A stretch of 64,000 bases of DNA from the NCBI RefSeq assembly GCF_000373745.1, contig NZ_KB892313.1:1-64000 (forward strand), read 5' to 3'. The DNA comes from Oligella ureolytica DSM 18253 (GTDB lineage: Bacteria > Pseudomonadota > Gammaproteobacteria > Burkholderiales > Burkholderiaceae_B). Numbering within the stretch: the first letter of the stretch is position 1; the number at the start of each line of letters is the position of its first letter. Shown piece by piece: positions 1 through 9,016 of the stretch. The translations under genes and the position numbers were made by a program. The notes beneath the pieces are model-generated. The model made no database searches, was not told where the DNA came from, and saw only the letters and a list, made by a program, of their open reading frames with translations.

Positions 1-217
1 AGAGGCTATGCCATTGACCCAATAGGACTGCCTTAAACATGGCGAGCACGGGATAACTCGGACGACCTTGTTGAGTCGTCAATCGACGCTGCTTTTGTGA
101 ATTGAGGTAGCATTCAATCGGTCGCCAATCAATCACTTGATCTAACTTAAGTAACGGAAAACGATCAAGGTGTTTGGCAATACGGGCTTTGGCGGTTTGT
201 TGAAAGAAACTACTCAT
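1..217 (-). CDS. IS5-family transposase, N-terminal part
   Basis: Partial gene: 72 codons read from an ATG at 217 to the window edge with no stop. The protein starts MSSFFQQTAKARI and contains the typical N-terminal stretch ending FKAVLLGQWHSL, where a helical DUF772-type region precedes the DDE catalytic domain of IS5-family transposases. The catalytic residues lie outside the window, so activity cannot be judged. It would cut and join the element's ends during transposition. It points away from the disrupted downstream gene. Confidence 0.8.
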   Translation of the reverse strand, partial: MSSFFQQTAKARIAKHLDRFPLLKLDQVIDWRPIECYLNSQKQRRLTTQQGRPSYPVLAMFKAVLLGQWHSL

Positions 218-287
218 AGGACTAAAGTAAGAATGCAAGAAAACAAGCTATATTTTAGGAAGTTTGAGGGGTTATTGCAAAGGTCTC
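1..287 (-). mobile_element. IS5-family insertion sequence, one end (runs off the window)
   Basis: The left edge carries the N-terminus of an IS5-family transposase on the minus strand. Beyond its start codon, about 70 bp away, lies a candidate terminal inverted repeat reading GAGACCTTTGCAATAACCCC inward from position 287, a form common in IS5-type elements. The opposite end is outside the window, so the inverted repeat cannot be paired and the target duplication cannot be read. The element abuts, without a gap, coding sequence for the C-terminus of a fatty-acid cyclopropane synthase, so it appears to have inserted into that gene. The exact outer base is uncertain by a few bases. Confidence 0.75.
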
Positions 288-587
288 AGCTTGGCATTAG
301 AAGCCGCACAGCGCGGTGGTCTGGAGGCTATTGATGTTGAGAGCTTACGCCGTCATTATGTCCGAACATTGGAAATCTGGACTCAAAACTTTGAGAAGCA
401 TTCTGCCGAGATACTCAAGATGGTCGGTGAAGAGAAATTCCGTATCTGGCGGGTGTATTTAGCCGGATGTGCCTATACTTTTGAACACGATGATGCATCA
501 ATCTATCAGATTGTATGTCGCAAGGCGGGCCGTTCCGCACAAGAACTGCCATGGTCTCGTCACTATATGTACATTCAAAGCGATTAA
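288..587 (+). pseudogene. cyclopropane-fatty-acyl-phospholipid synthase family protein, 3' remnant
   Basis: About 99 codons match the C-terminal end of the Cfa-type SAM-dependent methyltransferases: a DVESLR-HY-RTL--W segment, then a helix around the W-VYLAGC stretch, and a final LPWSRHYMY end like that of Cfa proteins (about 400 residues when complete). The SAM-binding core and start codon are missing. The frame runs leftward into the terminal repeat of the IS5-family element, so the TTG at 264 is in IS DNA and is not a native start. A functional product is very unlikely. Whether the 5' part survives on the far side of the element cannot be seen. Confidence 0.8.
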
Positions 588-612
588 TTAATGAGCTCAC
601 AAGCATCATGAC

Positions 613-641
613 TTGAGCAGTGGCTAGCAATCACTGCTCAA
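613..641. terminator. hairpin between the cfa remnant and the yihY-family gene
   Basis: A perfect 10-bp inverted repeat (TTGAGCAGTG at 613-622 and CACTGCTCAA at 632-641, 9-base loop) lies between two convergent genes. It has no clear T-tract on either side, so it is only a possible bidirectional terminator or RNA 3'-end structure. Confidence 0.4.
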
Positions 642-670
642 ACGATAAGCTGGTTAGCGCCCTTATTAAG

Positions 671-2008
671 CTAATAAATGGCACTGATTGGAACTTGTTC
701 ATTGTCGAATGAGCGTTGTAATGCGTCGTGGATTTTTTCATCATGTAGGACAAAATCCATGCGCCCATCAAACAAAAAGTAGTCTACTAATGGCTTAAAT
801 GAGTGGTCATCATCGCAAATCAAGGCCCAAACCTGCTCTTTACCATCGACGCCACGAATAATATAACCTAGATCCGCCAAGGCTCCCAAGACAAAATTAA
901 GATTAAAATAACCGCTGGGAATGATTGATAGTAACTTGGCTTCTGTTAGGCTTGGTTTCTGGTCTTTTCTCTGTACATATAAGGCCCTTAACACTTGCGC
1001 AGCCAGCAATAAACGAGAACCAGAAAGATTGTCATGTGCAATGACGCCGCGACGAATTTGGGGCATGAGAGAAGTAATATAAGCGCCTAGTAAGACTAGC
1101 AGCCAAGAGATATAGATCCAGATTAGGAAGATTGGAAAAATAGCAAATGCACCATAAATTAGGGTATAAGATGGAAAGTAGCTTAGGTATATAGTGAAAC
1201 CCATACGCATCATTTCAAAAATGATCGCTGTAAAAAAGCCGCCAACCATCGCATCTGTAAAGCGAACTCGACGGTTTGGTACAACAAAATAAAGCAAACT
1301 CATCAAAATACCGGAAAAAATTACCGGTACAATAAAACTTAAAAAGCTTGTTAAAAAAGAAAATCCTGAGCCGACGGTTTCTTGTAAAACCATGGCACTC
1401 GCCCAGAGACTAAGCGCTAAGGCAAAAGGTCCAATGGATAAAGTTGCCCAATAAATCAAAATGCGCTGGAGTAAAGGGCGCGGTTTTTTGATTTGAAAGA
1501 TTTGGTTAAGTGCGTCTTCTACCGTCATCATCAACATAATTGAGGTGACAACTAAAAAAACCGTGCCGATGGCAGTAAGTCCCGATGCGGCATCAGCAAA
1601 GACGTTCAAATACGTCAGGACCTGATCGGAGATACTTTCGGGAAAAAGACTATCCGTTAGAAACTCATCTAAGTAATGTTTAAAGTCATTGAAAATTGGA
1701 AAAGCAGTAAATAATGACAAAATAACGGCTAATAAAGGCACAGCCGATGTAATTGACGTATAGGAAAGGCTAGCGGCTTTACTAGTCAATCCCTCATTGA
1801 TTAGCCTTGAGATGGCAAACATCAGCGCATTTTTATAAAAACGCCAATCGCCTAATGAGCTTCTATGATTTTTAATAAAAATATTATTGGCTGAGATTCT
1901 ATCTTCGGGTGTTGGCTGCTGCATTTTATCCATGCTATGTTGACTTATTAATTTGATGATTAGCGGTGTTTGTTCTTCTGAATAACTACGTTGTAAAAAA
2001 TATAGCAT
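671..2008 (-). CDS. YihY/BrkB family inner-membrane protein
   Basis: A 445-residue integral membrane protein of the YihY (formerly called RNase BN) family, whose molecular role is still unclear. After a hydrophilic N-terminus of about 70 residues come the family hallmark LTSKAASLSYTS and about six hydrophobic helices up to residue 320 or so, including the conserved RILIYWATLSIGP and PN-RVR segments. A soluble C-terminal domain of about 120 residues, as in the longer family members, follows. The first ATG (2008) has no obvious ribosome site; an in-frame ATG at 1933 is an alternative start. It lies divergent from the DUF2069 gene, an arrangement also found in other Burkholderiales. Confidence 0.85.
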   Translation of the reverse strand: MLYFLQRSYSEEQTPLIIKLISQHSMDKMQQPTPEDRISANNIFIKNHRSSLGDWRFYKNALMFAISRLINEGLTSKAASLSYTSITSAVPLLAVILSLFTAFPIFNDFKHYLDEFLTDSLFPESISDQVLTYLNVFADAASGLTAIGTVFLVVTSIMLMMTVEDALNQIFQIKKPRPLLQRILIYWATLSIGPFALALSLWASAMVLQETVGSGFSFLTSFLSFIVPVIFSGILMSLLYFVVPNRRVRFTDAMVGGFFTAIIFEMMRMGFTIYLSYFPSYTLIYGAFAIFPIFLIWIYISWLLVLLGAYITSLMPQIRRGVIAHDNLSGSRLLLAAQVLRALYVQRKDQKPSLTEAKLLSIIPSGYFNLNFVLGALADLGYIIRGVDGKEQVWALICDDDHSFKPLVDYFLFDGRMDFVLHDEKIHDALQRSFDNEQVPISAIY

Positions 2009-2043
2009 ACAATAGCTTGTTGATATATGACAATCTTTAAACT

Positions 2044-2427
2044 ATGACTACGGTTCCTTTAAATCCTCTTTATCGTTATATCGCTTTTGTTTGCACAGTA
2101 TTGCTCATTATCCTATGTGTACTTTGGGAGTGGGTGTTAGCACCGGTGATTCCGGGCGGCACGTGGTTAGTATTAAAAATCGTCCCCCTGTTATTTCCAT
2201 TGTACGGCTTATGGCGTGGTAACTTATATACTATGCAATGGACTTCGATGTTGGTGTTACTTTATTTTATGGAAGGGGTGGTGCGCTGGTATAGCGACCC
2301 AACGGTGATATCGCGCCAATTAGCGATGCTTGAAACCTTGTTGTCGCTAATCGTTTTTTATGTATTAGTCATGTACCTGCGTCCCGCAAAGAAAGTAGCT
2401 AAGCAACGTAAAAAGACCGGCCAATAA
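2044..2427 (+). CDS. DUF2069 family small membrane protein
   Basis: 127 residues with four predicted hydrophobic helices (about 10-30, 38-55, 62-80 and 93-112) and a short, very basic C-terminal tail (KKVAKQRKK). The pattern WRGNLYTMQW followed by Y-MEGVVRWYS is typical of DUF2069 proteins, short inner-membrane proteins of unknown function found next to wrbA or yihY genes in beta- and gammaproteobacteria. It is divergent from the YihY gene, with 35 bp between the two starts. No function can be assigned from sequence. Confidence 0.8.
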   Translation: MTTVPLNPLYRYIAFVCTVLLIILCVLWEWVLAPVIPGGTWLVLKIVPLLFPLYGLWRGNLYTMQWTSMLVLLYFMEGVVRWYSDPTVISRQLAMLETLLSLIVFYVLVMYLRPAKKVAKQRKKTGQ

Positions 2428-2443
2428 AGAGTAGGGGCAACTT

Positions 2444-3916
2444 ATGATGAAATCACTCAAGGTTAGTAATTCATTTGCTGAACTTTCTCCCGAGTTTTAC
2501 ACTCGCCTACAAATGCAGGGATTAAGGCATGAGGTCAAATTACTGCATGTTAATCCTAGGGTTGCTGAGCTTTTAGAGATTAGCCCTGGTATGTGGAAGA
2601 GTCCCGAGTTTTTAGAAATTATGTCGGGACAAGCGGATTTGCCTGGTGGGGTGACTTTATCGGCCGTTTACAGTGGTCATCAATTTGGTGTTTGGGCGGG
2701 GCAACTAGGTGATGGCCGGGCCCATTTGCTCGGTGCCATTGAATCAGCTTCTTCTGCCATGCCTTGGGAGATTCAATTAAAAGGTGCCGGGCTGACGCCT
2801 TATTCACGTATGGGTGATGGTAGGGCAGTGCTACGCTCCAGTATTCGCGAGTATTTAGCCAGCGCAGCCATGGATGGACTTAGTGTTCCGACCACCTTAG
2901 CGCTAAGTATTAGCACGTCACAAGACCGTGTCCGTCGAGAGCGTGTTGAGACAGCAGCTATTGTCTCTCGAGTGGCACCAAGTTTTGTGCGCTTTGGTTC
3001 GTTTCAACATTGGTATGCTAATAAGCGACCCGATCTTTTGCGAGAGCTATTGGACTACGTGTGCGATCGGTTTTTTGCTGATGAATTAAAAGCGACCCAT
3101 GACGATGTTAAAGACAAGGTATTGGATTTCTTGGATATCGTAATTCATCGTACCGCTGTTTTAATGGCTCATTGGCAGAGCATCGGCTTTGTGCATGGCG
3201 TTATGAATACTGACAATATGTCAATTTTAGGGCTGACCATTGATTATGGCCCTTACGGTTTTATGGAGAACTTCGATCCTCATTGGGTAATCAATCACAG
3301 TGACCACCAGGGTCGTTATGCCTTTAGTCAGCAAGTCAATATTGCTTTGTGGAATCTACATCAACTAGCGCATTGCTTTACCTTATTAGGCCTCAAGGAG
3401 GACGAATTAAGATCGGTATTAGACAAATACGCTGATTATTTTTACGATAGCTTTTTTGAAATCCATGCTAAAAAATTTGGACTTATTGAACTGACCTCTG
3501 AAGATGATGACCTTTTTAACGACTTTTGGATGTTGATGGCTAAGCAATCATCTGATTTTACGCTGAGTTTTCGTCGCCTAGCCGATATTGATAGCAACGA
3601 ACAGCAGTGGTTGGATTTGTTTAAGAACCCGGAGGAGGCCAAGGCTTGGTTGATACGTTATAAAGCCCGTCGAGATCAAGACGATTTAAGTGCCACCGAA
3701 CGGCAATCGATGATGAATGCTATCAATCCGCTCTATACCTTACGTACTTACATGGCTCAAGAAGCGATTGATGCAGCAGAAAATGGGTCTGCTGAGGTTT
3801 TGGATTATCTAATTAAGATATTACAAAACCCCTTTATTGAGCATGACGGTGCGGAGCGCTATGCCGAACCTAGTCCTATTGACAAACAAAATATGGCATT
3901 AAGCTGCTCCTCATAG
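2444..3916 (+). CDS. selO: protein adenylyltransferase SelO (YdiU)
   Basis: 490 residues, the usual length for bacterial SelO/YdiU (UPF0061). This pseudokinase family transfers AMP from ATP to Ser/Thr/Tyr residues of target proteins and has a role in redox stress. The glycine-rich segment GHQFG-WAGQLGDGRA, the LKG-G-TPYSR-GDGRAVLRS-IREY block and the HGVMNTDNMSILG-TIDYGP catalytic segment are all present. The bacterial form often ends with a redox Cys; here the last residues are CSS, consistent with the Cys-containing C-terminal motif. A GGGG sequence sits 6 bases before the chosen ATG. It starts 17 bp after the DUF2069 gene, so the two may be cotranscribed. Confidence 0.93.
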   Translation: MMKSLKVSNSFAELSPEFYTRLQMQGLRHEVKLLHVNPRVAELLEISPGMWKSPEFLEIMSGQADLPGGVTLSAVYSGHQFGVWAGQLGDGRAHLLGAIESASSAMPWEIQLKGAGLTPYSRMGDGRAVLRSSIREYLASAAMDGLSVPTTLALSISTSQDRVRRERVETAAIVSRVAPSFVRFGSFQHWYANKRPDLLRELLDYVCDRFFADELKATHDDVKDKVLDFLDIVIHRTAVLMAHWQSIGFVHGVMNTDNMSILGLTIDYGPYGFMENFDPHWVINHSDHQGRYAFSQQVNIALWNLHQLAHCFTLLGLKEDELRSVLDKYADYFYDSFFEIHAKKFGLIELTSEDDDLFNDFWMLMAKQSSDFTLSFRRLADIDSNEQQWLDLFKNPEEAKAWLIRYKARRDQDDLSATERQSMMNAINPLYTLRTYMAQEAIDAAENGSAEVLDYLIKILQNPFIEHDGAERYAEPSPIDKQNMALSCSS

Positions 3917-3983
3917 CGAAGCGTATTTAGATAAGTATAATAATCATCTACATAGATTTTAAAATTTTCGCATAGGAAGTCGA

Positions 3984-5057
3984 ATGGCTGGTAATACTCT
4001 TGGTCGTCTATTTGCCGTAACAAACTTTGGTGAGTCTCATGGTCCGGCGATAGGGTGTGTAATTGATGGGTGTCCTCCAGGAGTGGAGCTGACTGAAGCT
4101 GATATTCAGCATGATTTAGATCGTCGCCGTCCGGGCACATCTCGTCATGTGACGCAACGTCAAGAGCCTGATCAGGTAGAGATTTTATCCGGTGTTTACG
4201 AGGGCAAAACAACTGGTACGCCTATTGCTTTGCTGATCCGTAATCAAGACCAACGCAGCAAAGACTATGCGGCGATTACGGACCGCTTTAGACCGGGTCA
4301 TGCCGATTATAGTTATTGGCACAAATACGGCATTAGGGATCCTCGTGGTGGCGGTCGTTCATCTGCACGCTTGACTGCGCCGACGGTCGCTGCGGGTGCG
4401 ATTGCCAAGAAATGCCTAGCCTTACGCTATGGTACTGAAATTCGTGCGTATATGAGTCAGCTAGGTCCGATCTCCATTCCTTTCCAAAGTTGGGATGAAG
4501 TGTCCAATAACCCATTCTTTGCGCCAAATTCCGATATCGTCCCTCAGCTTGAGGAGTTTATGGATCAGTTACGGCGTGATGGTGATTCGATTGGTGCACG
4601 TATCGAAGTCGTTGCCCAAAAAGTACCGCATGGTTTGGGAGAGCCCATTTACGATCGGCTTGATGCCGATATTGCGCACGCCATGATGGGGCTAAATGCT
4701 GTCAAAGCGGTCGCGATTGGTGCTGGTTTTGAAGCGGTCAGTCAGCGTGGTTCAGAGCATGGTGATGAGATCACACTCGACGGTTTCTTGAGTAATCATG
4801 CCGGTGGCATTTTAGGCGGCATTTCGAGCGGTCAAGATATCACCGTTTCTTTAGCGATTAAACCGACCTCAAGTATTAGGGTAGAGCGCCGATCAATCAA
4901 TACGGTCAATGAAGAAATTATGGTGCAAACACTTGGTCGTCATGATCCATGTGTTGGTATCAGAGCGGCGCCTATCGCTGAAGCTTTGCTGGCAATTATC
5001 TTGATGGATCATAGTTTACGTCAAGCTGCCTATGGTGAATATCATCAACTACCTTAG
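3984..5057 (+). CDS. aroC: chorismate synthase
   Basis: 357 residues, full length. It converts 5-enolpyruvylshikimate-3-phosphate to chorismate with reduced FMN, the last step of the shikimate pathway. The three family signatures are visible: GESHGPAIG near residue 14, [10 protein letters not shown] near residue 123, and the C-terminal R-DPC-GIRA segment near residue 315. An AGGA ribosome site lies just before the ATG. It lies 67 bp after selO, with no other shikimate gene nearby. A long hairpin follows the stop codon. Confidence 0.97.
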   Translation: MAGNTLGRLFAVTNFGESHGPAIGCVIDGCPPGVELTEADIQHDLDRRRPGTSRHVTQRQEPDQVEILSGVYEGKTTGTPIALLIRNQDQRSKDYAAITDRFRPGHADYSYWHKYGIRDPRGGGRSSARLTAPTVAAGAIAKKCLALRYGTEIRAYMSQLGPISIPFQSWDEVSNNPFFAPNSDIVPQLEEFMDQLRRDGDSIGARIEVVAQKVPHGLGEPIYDRLDADIAHAMMGLNAVKAVAIGAGFEAVSQRGSEHGDEITLDGFLSNHAGGILGGISSGQDITVSLAIKPTSSIRVERRSINTVNEEIMVQTLGRHDPCVGIRAAPIAEALLAIILMDHSLRQAAYGEYHQLP

Positions 5058-5074
5058 TTGAATCTGATACAATT

Positions 5075-5124
5075 TAACTAATCAAACTATAGTTTTTATT
5101 AAATAAAACTATATTGATTAGTTA
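5075..5124. terminator. long AT-rich hairpin between aroC and ridA
   Basis: An outer 11-bp perfect inverted repeat (TAACTAATCAA 5075-5085 and TTGATTAGTTA 5114-5124) encloses an 8-bp inner one (ATAGTTTT 5089-5096 and AAAACTAT 5105-5112), offset by a small bulge. It lies 18 bp after the aroC stop. There is no strong T-tract after it, so termination is plausible but not shown; an operator or a small degenerate mobile repeat is also possible. Confidence 0.5.
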
Positions 5125-5161
5125 AGTATCAACTCTCCATACGAGAAACTAAGGGATTAAT

Positions 5162-5554
5162 ATGACTAAACAAATCGTCTTTACTGATAAAGCACCAGCA
5201 GCACTTGGCCCATATTCACAAGCTGTCGTTAGTACAGCGCCGGCGACCGTCTTTATTTCCGGCCAGTTAGGCTTGGATCCGGTTAGCGGAGAGCTGGTTT
5301 CCGACCAGTTTGAAGAGCAGGTAAGACAATCCATGGCAAACTTAAAAGCCGTAATTGAAGCAGCGGGTGGTAGTTTAGAGGATATCGTACGTGTAGGTCT
5401 TTACCTGACTGATTTAAACAACTTCGGCATTGCCAATAGTGTGATGCAAGAGTTATTTCCTGAACCATACCCGGCACGCTCTACTATTCAAGTGTCTGCC
5501 TTACCAAAAGGCGCTCAATTCGAAATTGATGCCATTTTGGGTTTGAATAAGTAA
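5162..5554 (+). CDS. ridA: RidA family deaminase (Rid/YjgF/UK114)
   Basis: 130 residues, the usual RidA length. RidA hydrolyses reactive enamine/imine intermediates such as 2-aminoacrylate released by PLP enzymes, protecting the cell. The N-terminal APAALGPYSQAV stretch, the central GG-LEDIVRVGLYLTDLNNF region and the PARS-IQVSALPKGAQFEIDAI end match the family, including the conserved Arg in PARS that binds the substrate carboxylate. It forms trimers in characterised members. A GGGAT sequence lies before the ATG. The next gene, recG, begins 80 bp downstream. Confidence 0.93.
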   Translation: MTKQIVFTDKAPAALGPYSQAVVSTAPATVFISGQLGLDPVSGELVSDQFEEQVRQSMANLKAVIEAAGGSLEDIVRVGLYLTDLNNFGIANSVMQELFPEPYPARSTIQVSALPKGAQFEIDAILGLNK

Positions 5555-5634
5555 TTTAAACAACTTAAGTAATCAGTCTTGACACCTTTGGCGTTGAGAC
5601 TAGTTTTGACGTGGATTAAGTAGTTTTAATTTCT

Positions 5635-7698
5635 ATGGCAGAAAGCAACAAAAAGACATTAACAGCAACTGAAAAAAAGCTGCATACGCTTGGCTTGGTA
5701 AGGCCAATGGATTTTGTGTTGCATATACCTTTGCGTTACGAGGACCATAGCCGGATCCATAAAATTTCTGAATTGGCTCCGGGTATGAAGGTTCAGCTCG
5801 AAGGCACCATCTCTAATATACAGGTCGTGATGCGTGGGCGTCGACAGCTCACAGCGACATTCAGCGATCAAAGCGGTTCTATTCAATTACGTTGGTTAAA
5901 CTTTTATCCTAATCAAAAAGCAGCATTAGAGAAAAAGGGGCTTTTTAGAATTCGTGGCGAGATTCGTGGCGGTTTCCAATGGGGCTTTGAAATGATTCAC
6001 CCCAAGCTACTTAAAGCTGGAGAGCCTTTGGGTGATAGCTTAGTGCCGGTTTATTCTACGGTGTCAGGATTAACCCAAGAAGTACTAAGTAAGCAGATTC
6101 AAAAGCATCTGCAGAATTGTCTATTAGAGGACACGTTATCACCTGTATTACGTGAGCGTTTTGATTTGATGGAGATTAATGAAGCCATTCAATTGCTTCA
6201 TCGACCACCATTAGGAACGGATATTGAGTCTTTGCAATCTAAAAATCATCCTGCTTGGGAGCGTCTAAAGTTCGATGAGATGCTGGCACAACAAATTGCC
6301 ATGTTTGTGGCCAGAGAAAAACGCAGCTCTCTAAAAGCTCATTCGCTCAATACACAAAGCGATACGCTATACCAACAGGTGTTAGAACGTTTTTCTTTTC
6401 AATTAACCTCAGCTCAACAGCGTGTATTAAAGGAAATTGAACACGACCTGCAAAGGCAGTTTCCTATGCATCGCCTGATTCAGGGCGATGTAGGTAGCGG
6501 TAAAACAATTGTTGCGGCACTTGCTGCGACCTTTGCACTTGAACAAGGTTTGCAGGTGGCATTGATGGCACCAACCGAGATTTTAGCAGAGCAACATTAT
6601 CAAAAAATCGTAAGCTGGTTGGAAGGTTCGGGAGTAACGGTGTGCTGGTTAAGCGGCAGTGTCAAGGCCAAGGAAAAGCGACAGGCTTATGAAAATATTG
6701 CCAGTGGCCAAGCTAAATTCATTATTGGTACCCAAGCCTTAATACAAAAAGAAGTGGTGTTCGATCAGTTAGGTTTAGTGATTGTTGATGAACAACATCG
6801 CTTTGGCGTAGGACAGCGTTTGAGTCTCAGTGAAAAGGGTTTAGTCATAGAGGAGCAAGACGCTGATACAACAATTTATCCGCACCAGCTAAATATGAGT
6901 GCCACGCCTATCCCTCGAACCTTAGCAATGACATTTTTATCTGATTTAGATGTTTCAGTGATTGATGAGTTACCGCCCGGTCGTCAGCAGGTGGAAACTA
7001 AACTACTTGATAATCGGCGCCGAGATGAGCTGTTGACTTTAGTTGCAAATTCCTGTTTAGAAGGCAAACAGGTCTATTGGGTATGTCCTTTGGTAGAAGA
7101 AAGCGAAACCCTGCAGTTACAAACAGCAGAGGAAACATTTGCACGACTGCAAGTAGAACTGGAAGGTATACGGGTCGCTTTAGTACATGGACGTTTAAAA
7201 AGTGATGAAAAAAATCAAATCATGGCCGATTTTAAAGCGCATAACATTGATTTGTTAGTTGCCACAACAGTTATTGAGGTTGGTGTGGATGTGCCAAATG
7301 CCAATATTATGGTGATTGAACATGCCGAACGTTTTGGCTTAGCTCAGTTGCATCAATTACGTGGTCGAGTCGGTAGAGGTCATGATAAAGCGATTTGTTT
7401 GTTACTTTATCAGCAGCCTTTGTCTGAGTTAGCTAAGCTACGATTAAAAGCCATGTATGAAACAACGGATGGCTTTGAAATAGCACAAAGAGATTTAGAA
7501 CAGCGTGGTCCCGGCGAGTTTTTAGGGATCAAACAGTCAGGGACAGCGCTGACACGTTTTATTGACCTTGACGAAGATGTTGCTATTGTTGAGGAGGCCA
7601 GAGCTTTTGCGCCGGAGTTTATTAAAAATAATGTAGAGATGGCTTTAAAACATCAAAAACGCTGGGTTGGAATGGGTGCAGACTATTTGCGCTCTTAA
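5635..7698 (+). CDS. recG: ATP-dependent DNA helicase RecG
   Basis: 687 residues. RecG remodels stalled forks and branch-migrates Holliday junctions. The N-terminal wedge (OB-fold) domain covers about 1-165. Walker A GDVGSGKT is at 284-291, the DEQH box at 385-388, and the SATPIPRT motif follows near 422. The C-terminal helicase half contains ATTVIEVGVDVPNA and QLRGRVGRG near 585 and 625. A RecG-specific end (F---R-DLE-RGPG-FLG--QSG) completes the protein. No strong ribosome site is seen for the ATG at 5635, but the N-terminus fits the family. It is followed at 26 bp by oxyR, a pairing usual in Burkholderiales. Confidence 0.96.
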   Translation: MAESNKKTLTATEKKLHTLGLVRPMDFVLHIPLRYEDHSRIHKISELAPGMKVQLEGTISNIQVVMRGRRQLTATFSDQSGSIQLRWLNFYPNQKAALEKKGLFRIRGEIRGGFQWGFEMIHPKLLKAGEPLGDSLVPVYSTVSGLTQEVLSKQIQKHLQNCLLEDTLSPVLRERFDLMEINEAIQLLHRPPLGTDIESLQSKNHPAWERLKFDEMLAQQIAMFVAREKRSSLKAHSLNTQSDTLYQQVLERFSFQLTSAQQRVLKEIEHDLQRQFPMHRLIQGDVGSGKTIVAALAATFALEQGLQVALMAPTEILAEQHYQKIVSWLEGSGVTVCWLSGSVKAKEKRQAYENIASGQAKFIIGTQALIQKEVVFDQLGLVIVDEQHRFGVGQRLSLSEKGLVIEEQDADTTIYPHQLNMSATPIPRTLAMTFLSDLDVSVIDELPPGRQQVETKLLDNRRRDELLTLVANSCLEGKQVYWVCPLVEESETLQLQTAEETFARLQVELEGIRVALVHGRLKSDEKNQIMADFKAHNIDLLVATTVIEVGVDVPNANIMVIEHAERFGLAQLHQLRGRVGRGHDKAICLLLYQQPLSELAKLRLKAMYETTDGFEIAQRDLEQRGPGEFLGIKQSGTALTRFIDLDEDVAIVEEARAFAPEFIKNNVEMALKHQKRWVGMGADYLRS

Positions 7699-7724
7699 CC
7701 GCTTATTAAATTAAGGTAAATTTT

Positions 7725-8651
7725 ATGACATTAACAGAATTAAGATATATTGTTGCCGTTGCACGTGAACGTCATTTTGGTCGAGCAGCAGAAACTTGCT
7801 TTGTCAGCCAACCCACTTTGTCTGTCGCGATTAAAAAACTAGAGGATGAGCTCGGGGTGATGATTTTTGAACGGGGTGGCAGCGAAGTTGGCATCACACC
7901 GATCGGTATGCAAATTATTAACCAAGCTCAAAAGGTGCTTGAGGCCAGTTCCGAAATTAAAGAAATTGCGCGACAAGGTCATGACCCTCTGACAGGTCCC
8001 TTAAAAGTCGGTGTCATTCATACGGTGGGACCTTATTTATTGCCTTATTTAATGCCTACGCATATGGAAGAAAATCCAAATATGCCACTTGTATTACAAG
8101 AAAGCTTTACTCAGCGCCTAGTTGAAATGCTTCGTCAAGGTGAGATTGATTGCGCCATTATGGCATCGCCAGTGCCTGATAGTGGACTGGATTTTCTCAG
8201 TTTATACGAAGAGAAATTTGTCTTAGCAGTACCGCATGACCATCGTTGGGCAACACTAAAGAGTATCAAAACGGAGCAATTAAAAGATGAGACAATGTTG
8301 TTATTAGGTAATGGGCATTGTTTTAGAGACCAGGTACTTGAAGCGTGTCCGGAAATGTCCCCCTTTGCCTCGTCGATAGATGGTATTCAACGCTCCTTTG
8401 AAGGGTCATCTCTGGAGACGATTCGTCATATGGTGGCTTCCGGACTTGGGATTACTCTGTTGCCTGAAAGTGCCTTGGTTTTTGGTGGTTATAGTAAGCG
8501 CCAAGATAAAATTAAATATATCCCTATTGAAGCACCGACACCGTCTCGAGAGATTGTGTTAGTCTGGCGTAAAAGTTACACGCGTCAACCGGCCATCATT
8601 GCTCTGTCGAACTCAATTGAGAATTGCTTGCCGGAAAATTTTGGCAAATAA
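7725..8651 (+). CDS. oxyR: hydrogen peroxide-responsive LysR regulator OxyR
   Basis: 308 residues: LysR N-terminal winged helix-turn-helix (about 1-60, with AETCFVSQPTLSVAIKKLE) and a periplasmic-binding-like effector domain. The two redox cysteines of OxyR are conserved at exactly Cys199 and Cys208 in the GHCF-----EAC segment, which forms the disulphide switch on peroxide exposure. This identifies it as OxyR rather than a general LysR protein. It normally activates katG, ahpC and similar genes, none of which are in the window. It probably shares transcription with recG (26-bp gap, AGGT ribosome site). Confidence 0.95.
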   Translation: MTLTELRYIVAVARERHFGRAAETCFVSQPTLSVAIKKLEDELGVMIFERGGSEVGITPIGMQIINQAQKVLEASSEIKEIARQGHDPLTGPLKVGVIHTVGPYLLPYLMPTHMEENPNMPLVLQESFTQRLVEMLRQGEIDCAIMASPVPDSGLDFLSLYEEKFVLAVPHDHRWATLKSIKTEQLKDETMLLLGNGHCFRDQVLEACPEMSPFASSIDGIQRSFEGSSLETIRHMVASGLGITLLPESALVFGGYSKRQDKIKYIPIEAPTPSREIVLVWRKSYTRQPAIIALSNSIENCLPENFGK

Positions 8652-8655
8652 TTTA

Positions 8656-8685
8656 ATGAGCTTATTTATCGTTAAATAAGCTCAT
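8656..8685. terminator. bidirectional hairpin between oxyR and mrpG
   Basis: A perfect 13-bp inverted repeat (ATGAGCTTATTTA 8656-8668 and its complement 8673-8685) with a 4-base TCGT loop lies 4 bp after the oxyR stop and 7 bp before the convergent mrpG stop. There is no T-tract outside the stem, but placement and stem strength suggest a shared 3'-end structure. Confidence 0.55.
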
Positions 8686-8692
8686 CCAACCA

Positions 8693-9016
8693 TCACGCTT
8701 CATGATTATCACGAGCCTCTCTCAAGACATAGGAGCGCATGAGAAGTGTCCATGAAATAGGGGAGGTCATGAAGATAAAAATTACCACCAGCATCTCGTG
8801 AAAAAACAGACGATCACCTAGCACATAAGAAATCAGTATAGACGCACACATTAAAAACCATAAACCCAAGCTGTTACCTAAGGTAGGAGCATGGATGCGC
8901 CTTCTAAAATACTTTAGGGTGACAAGACCAAAGTTACCGATTAAAGTGACCACCCCACTTAAGATAATTAAAACGCTGGCGATAATCTCAACCCATAATG
9001 GAATGTCAACTGTCAT
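8693..9016 (-). CDS. mrpG: Mrp/Mnh/Pha antiporter subunit G
   Basis: 107 residues with three hydrophobic helices (about 8-30, 45-65, 70-92), matching the MnhG/PhaG family. It is a small membrane subunit of the multi-subunit monovalent cation/proton antiporter. The LIGNFGLVTLKYFRRRIHAPT segment is typical. It is the last gene of the operon and overlaps mrpF by 4 bases, which suggests translational coupling. A convergent hairpin separates it from oxyR. Confidence 0.93.
   Translation of the reverse strand: MTVDIPLWVEIIASVLIILSGVVTLIGNFGLVTLKYFRRRIHAPTLGNSLGLWFLMCASILISYVLGDRLFFHEMLVVIFIFMTSPISWTLLMRSYVLREARDNHEA

Noticed and set aside
264-287. TTG start of the cfa remnant inside the IS end
   Set aside because: These codons come from the inverted repeat of the insertion sequence, not from the native gene.
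3859-4212. 117-codon minus-strand open frame over the selO end and aroC start
   Set aside because: It runs opposite to aroC in a strongly conserved region, has no ribosome site and no protein-like pattern.
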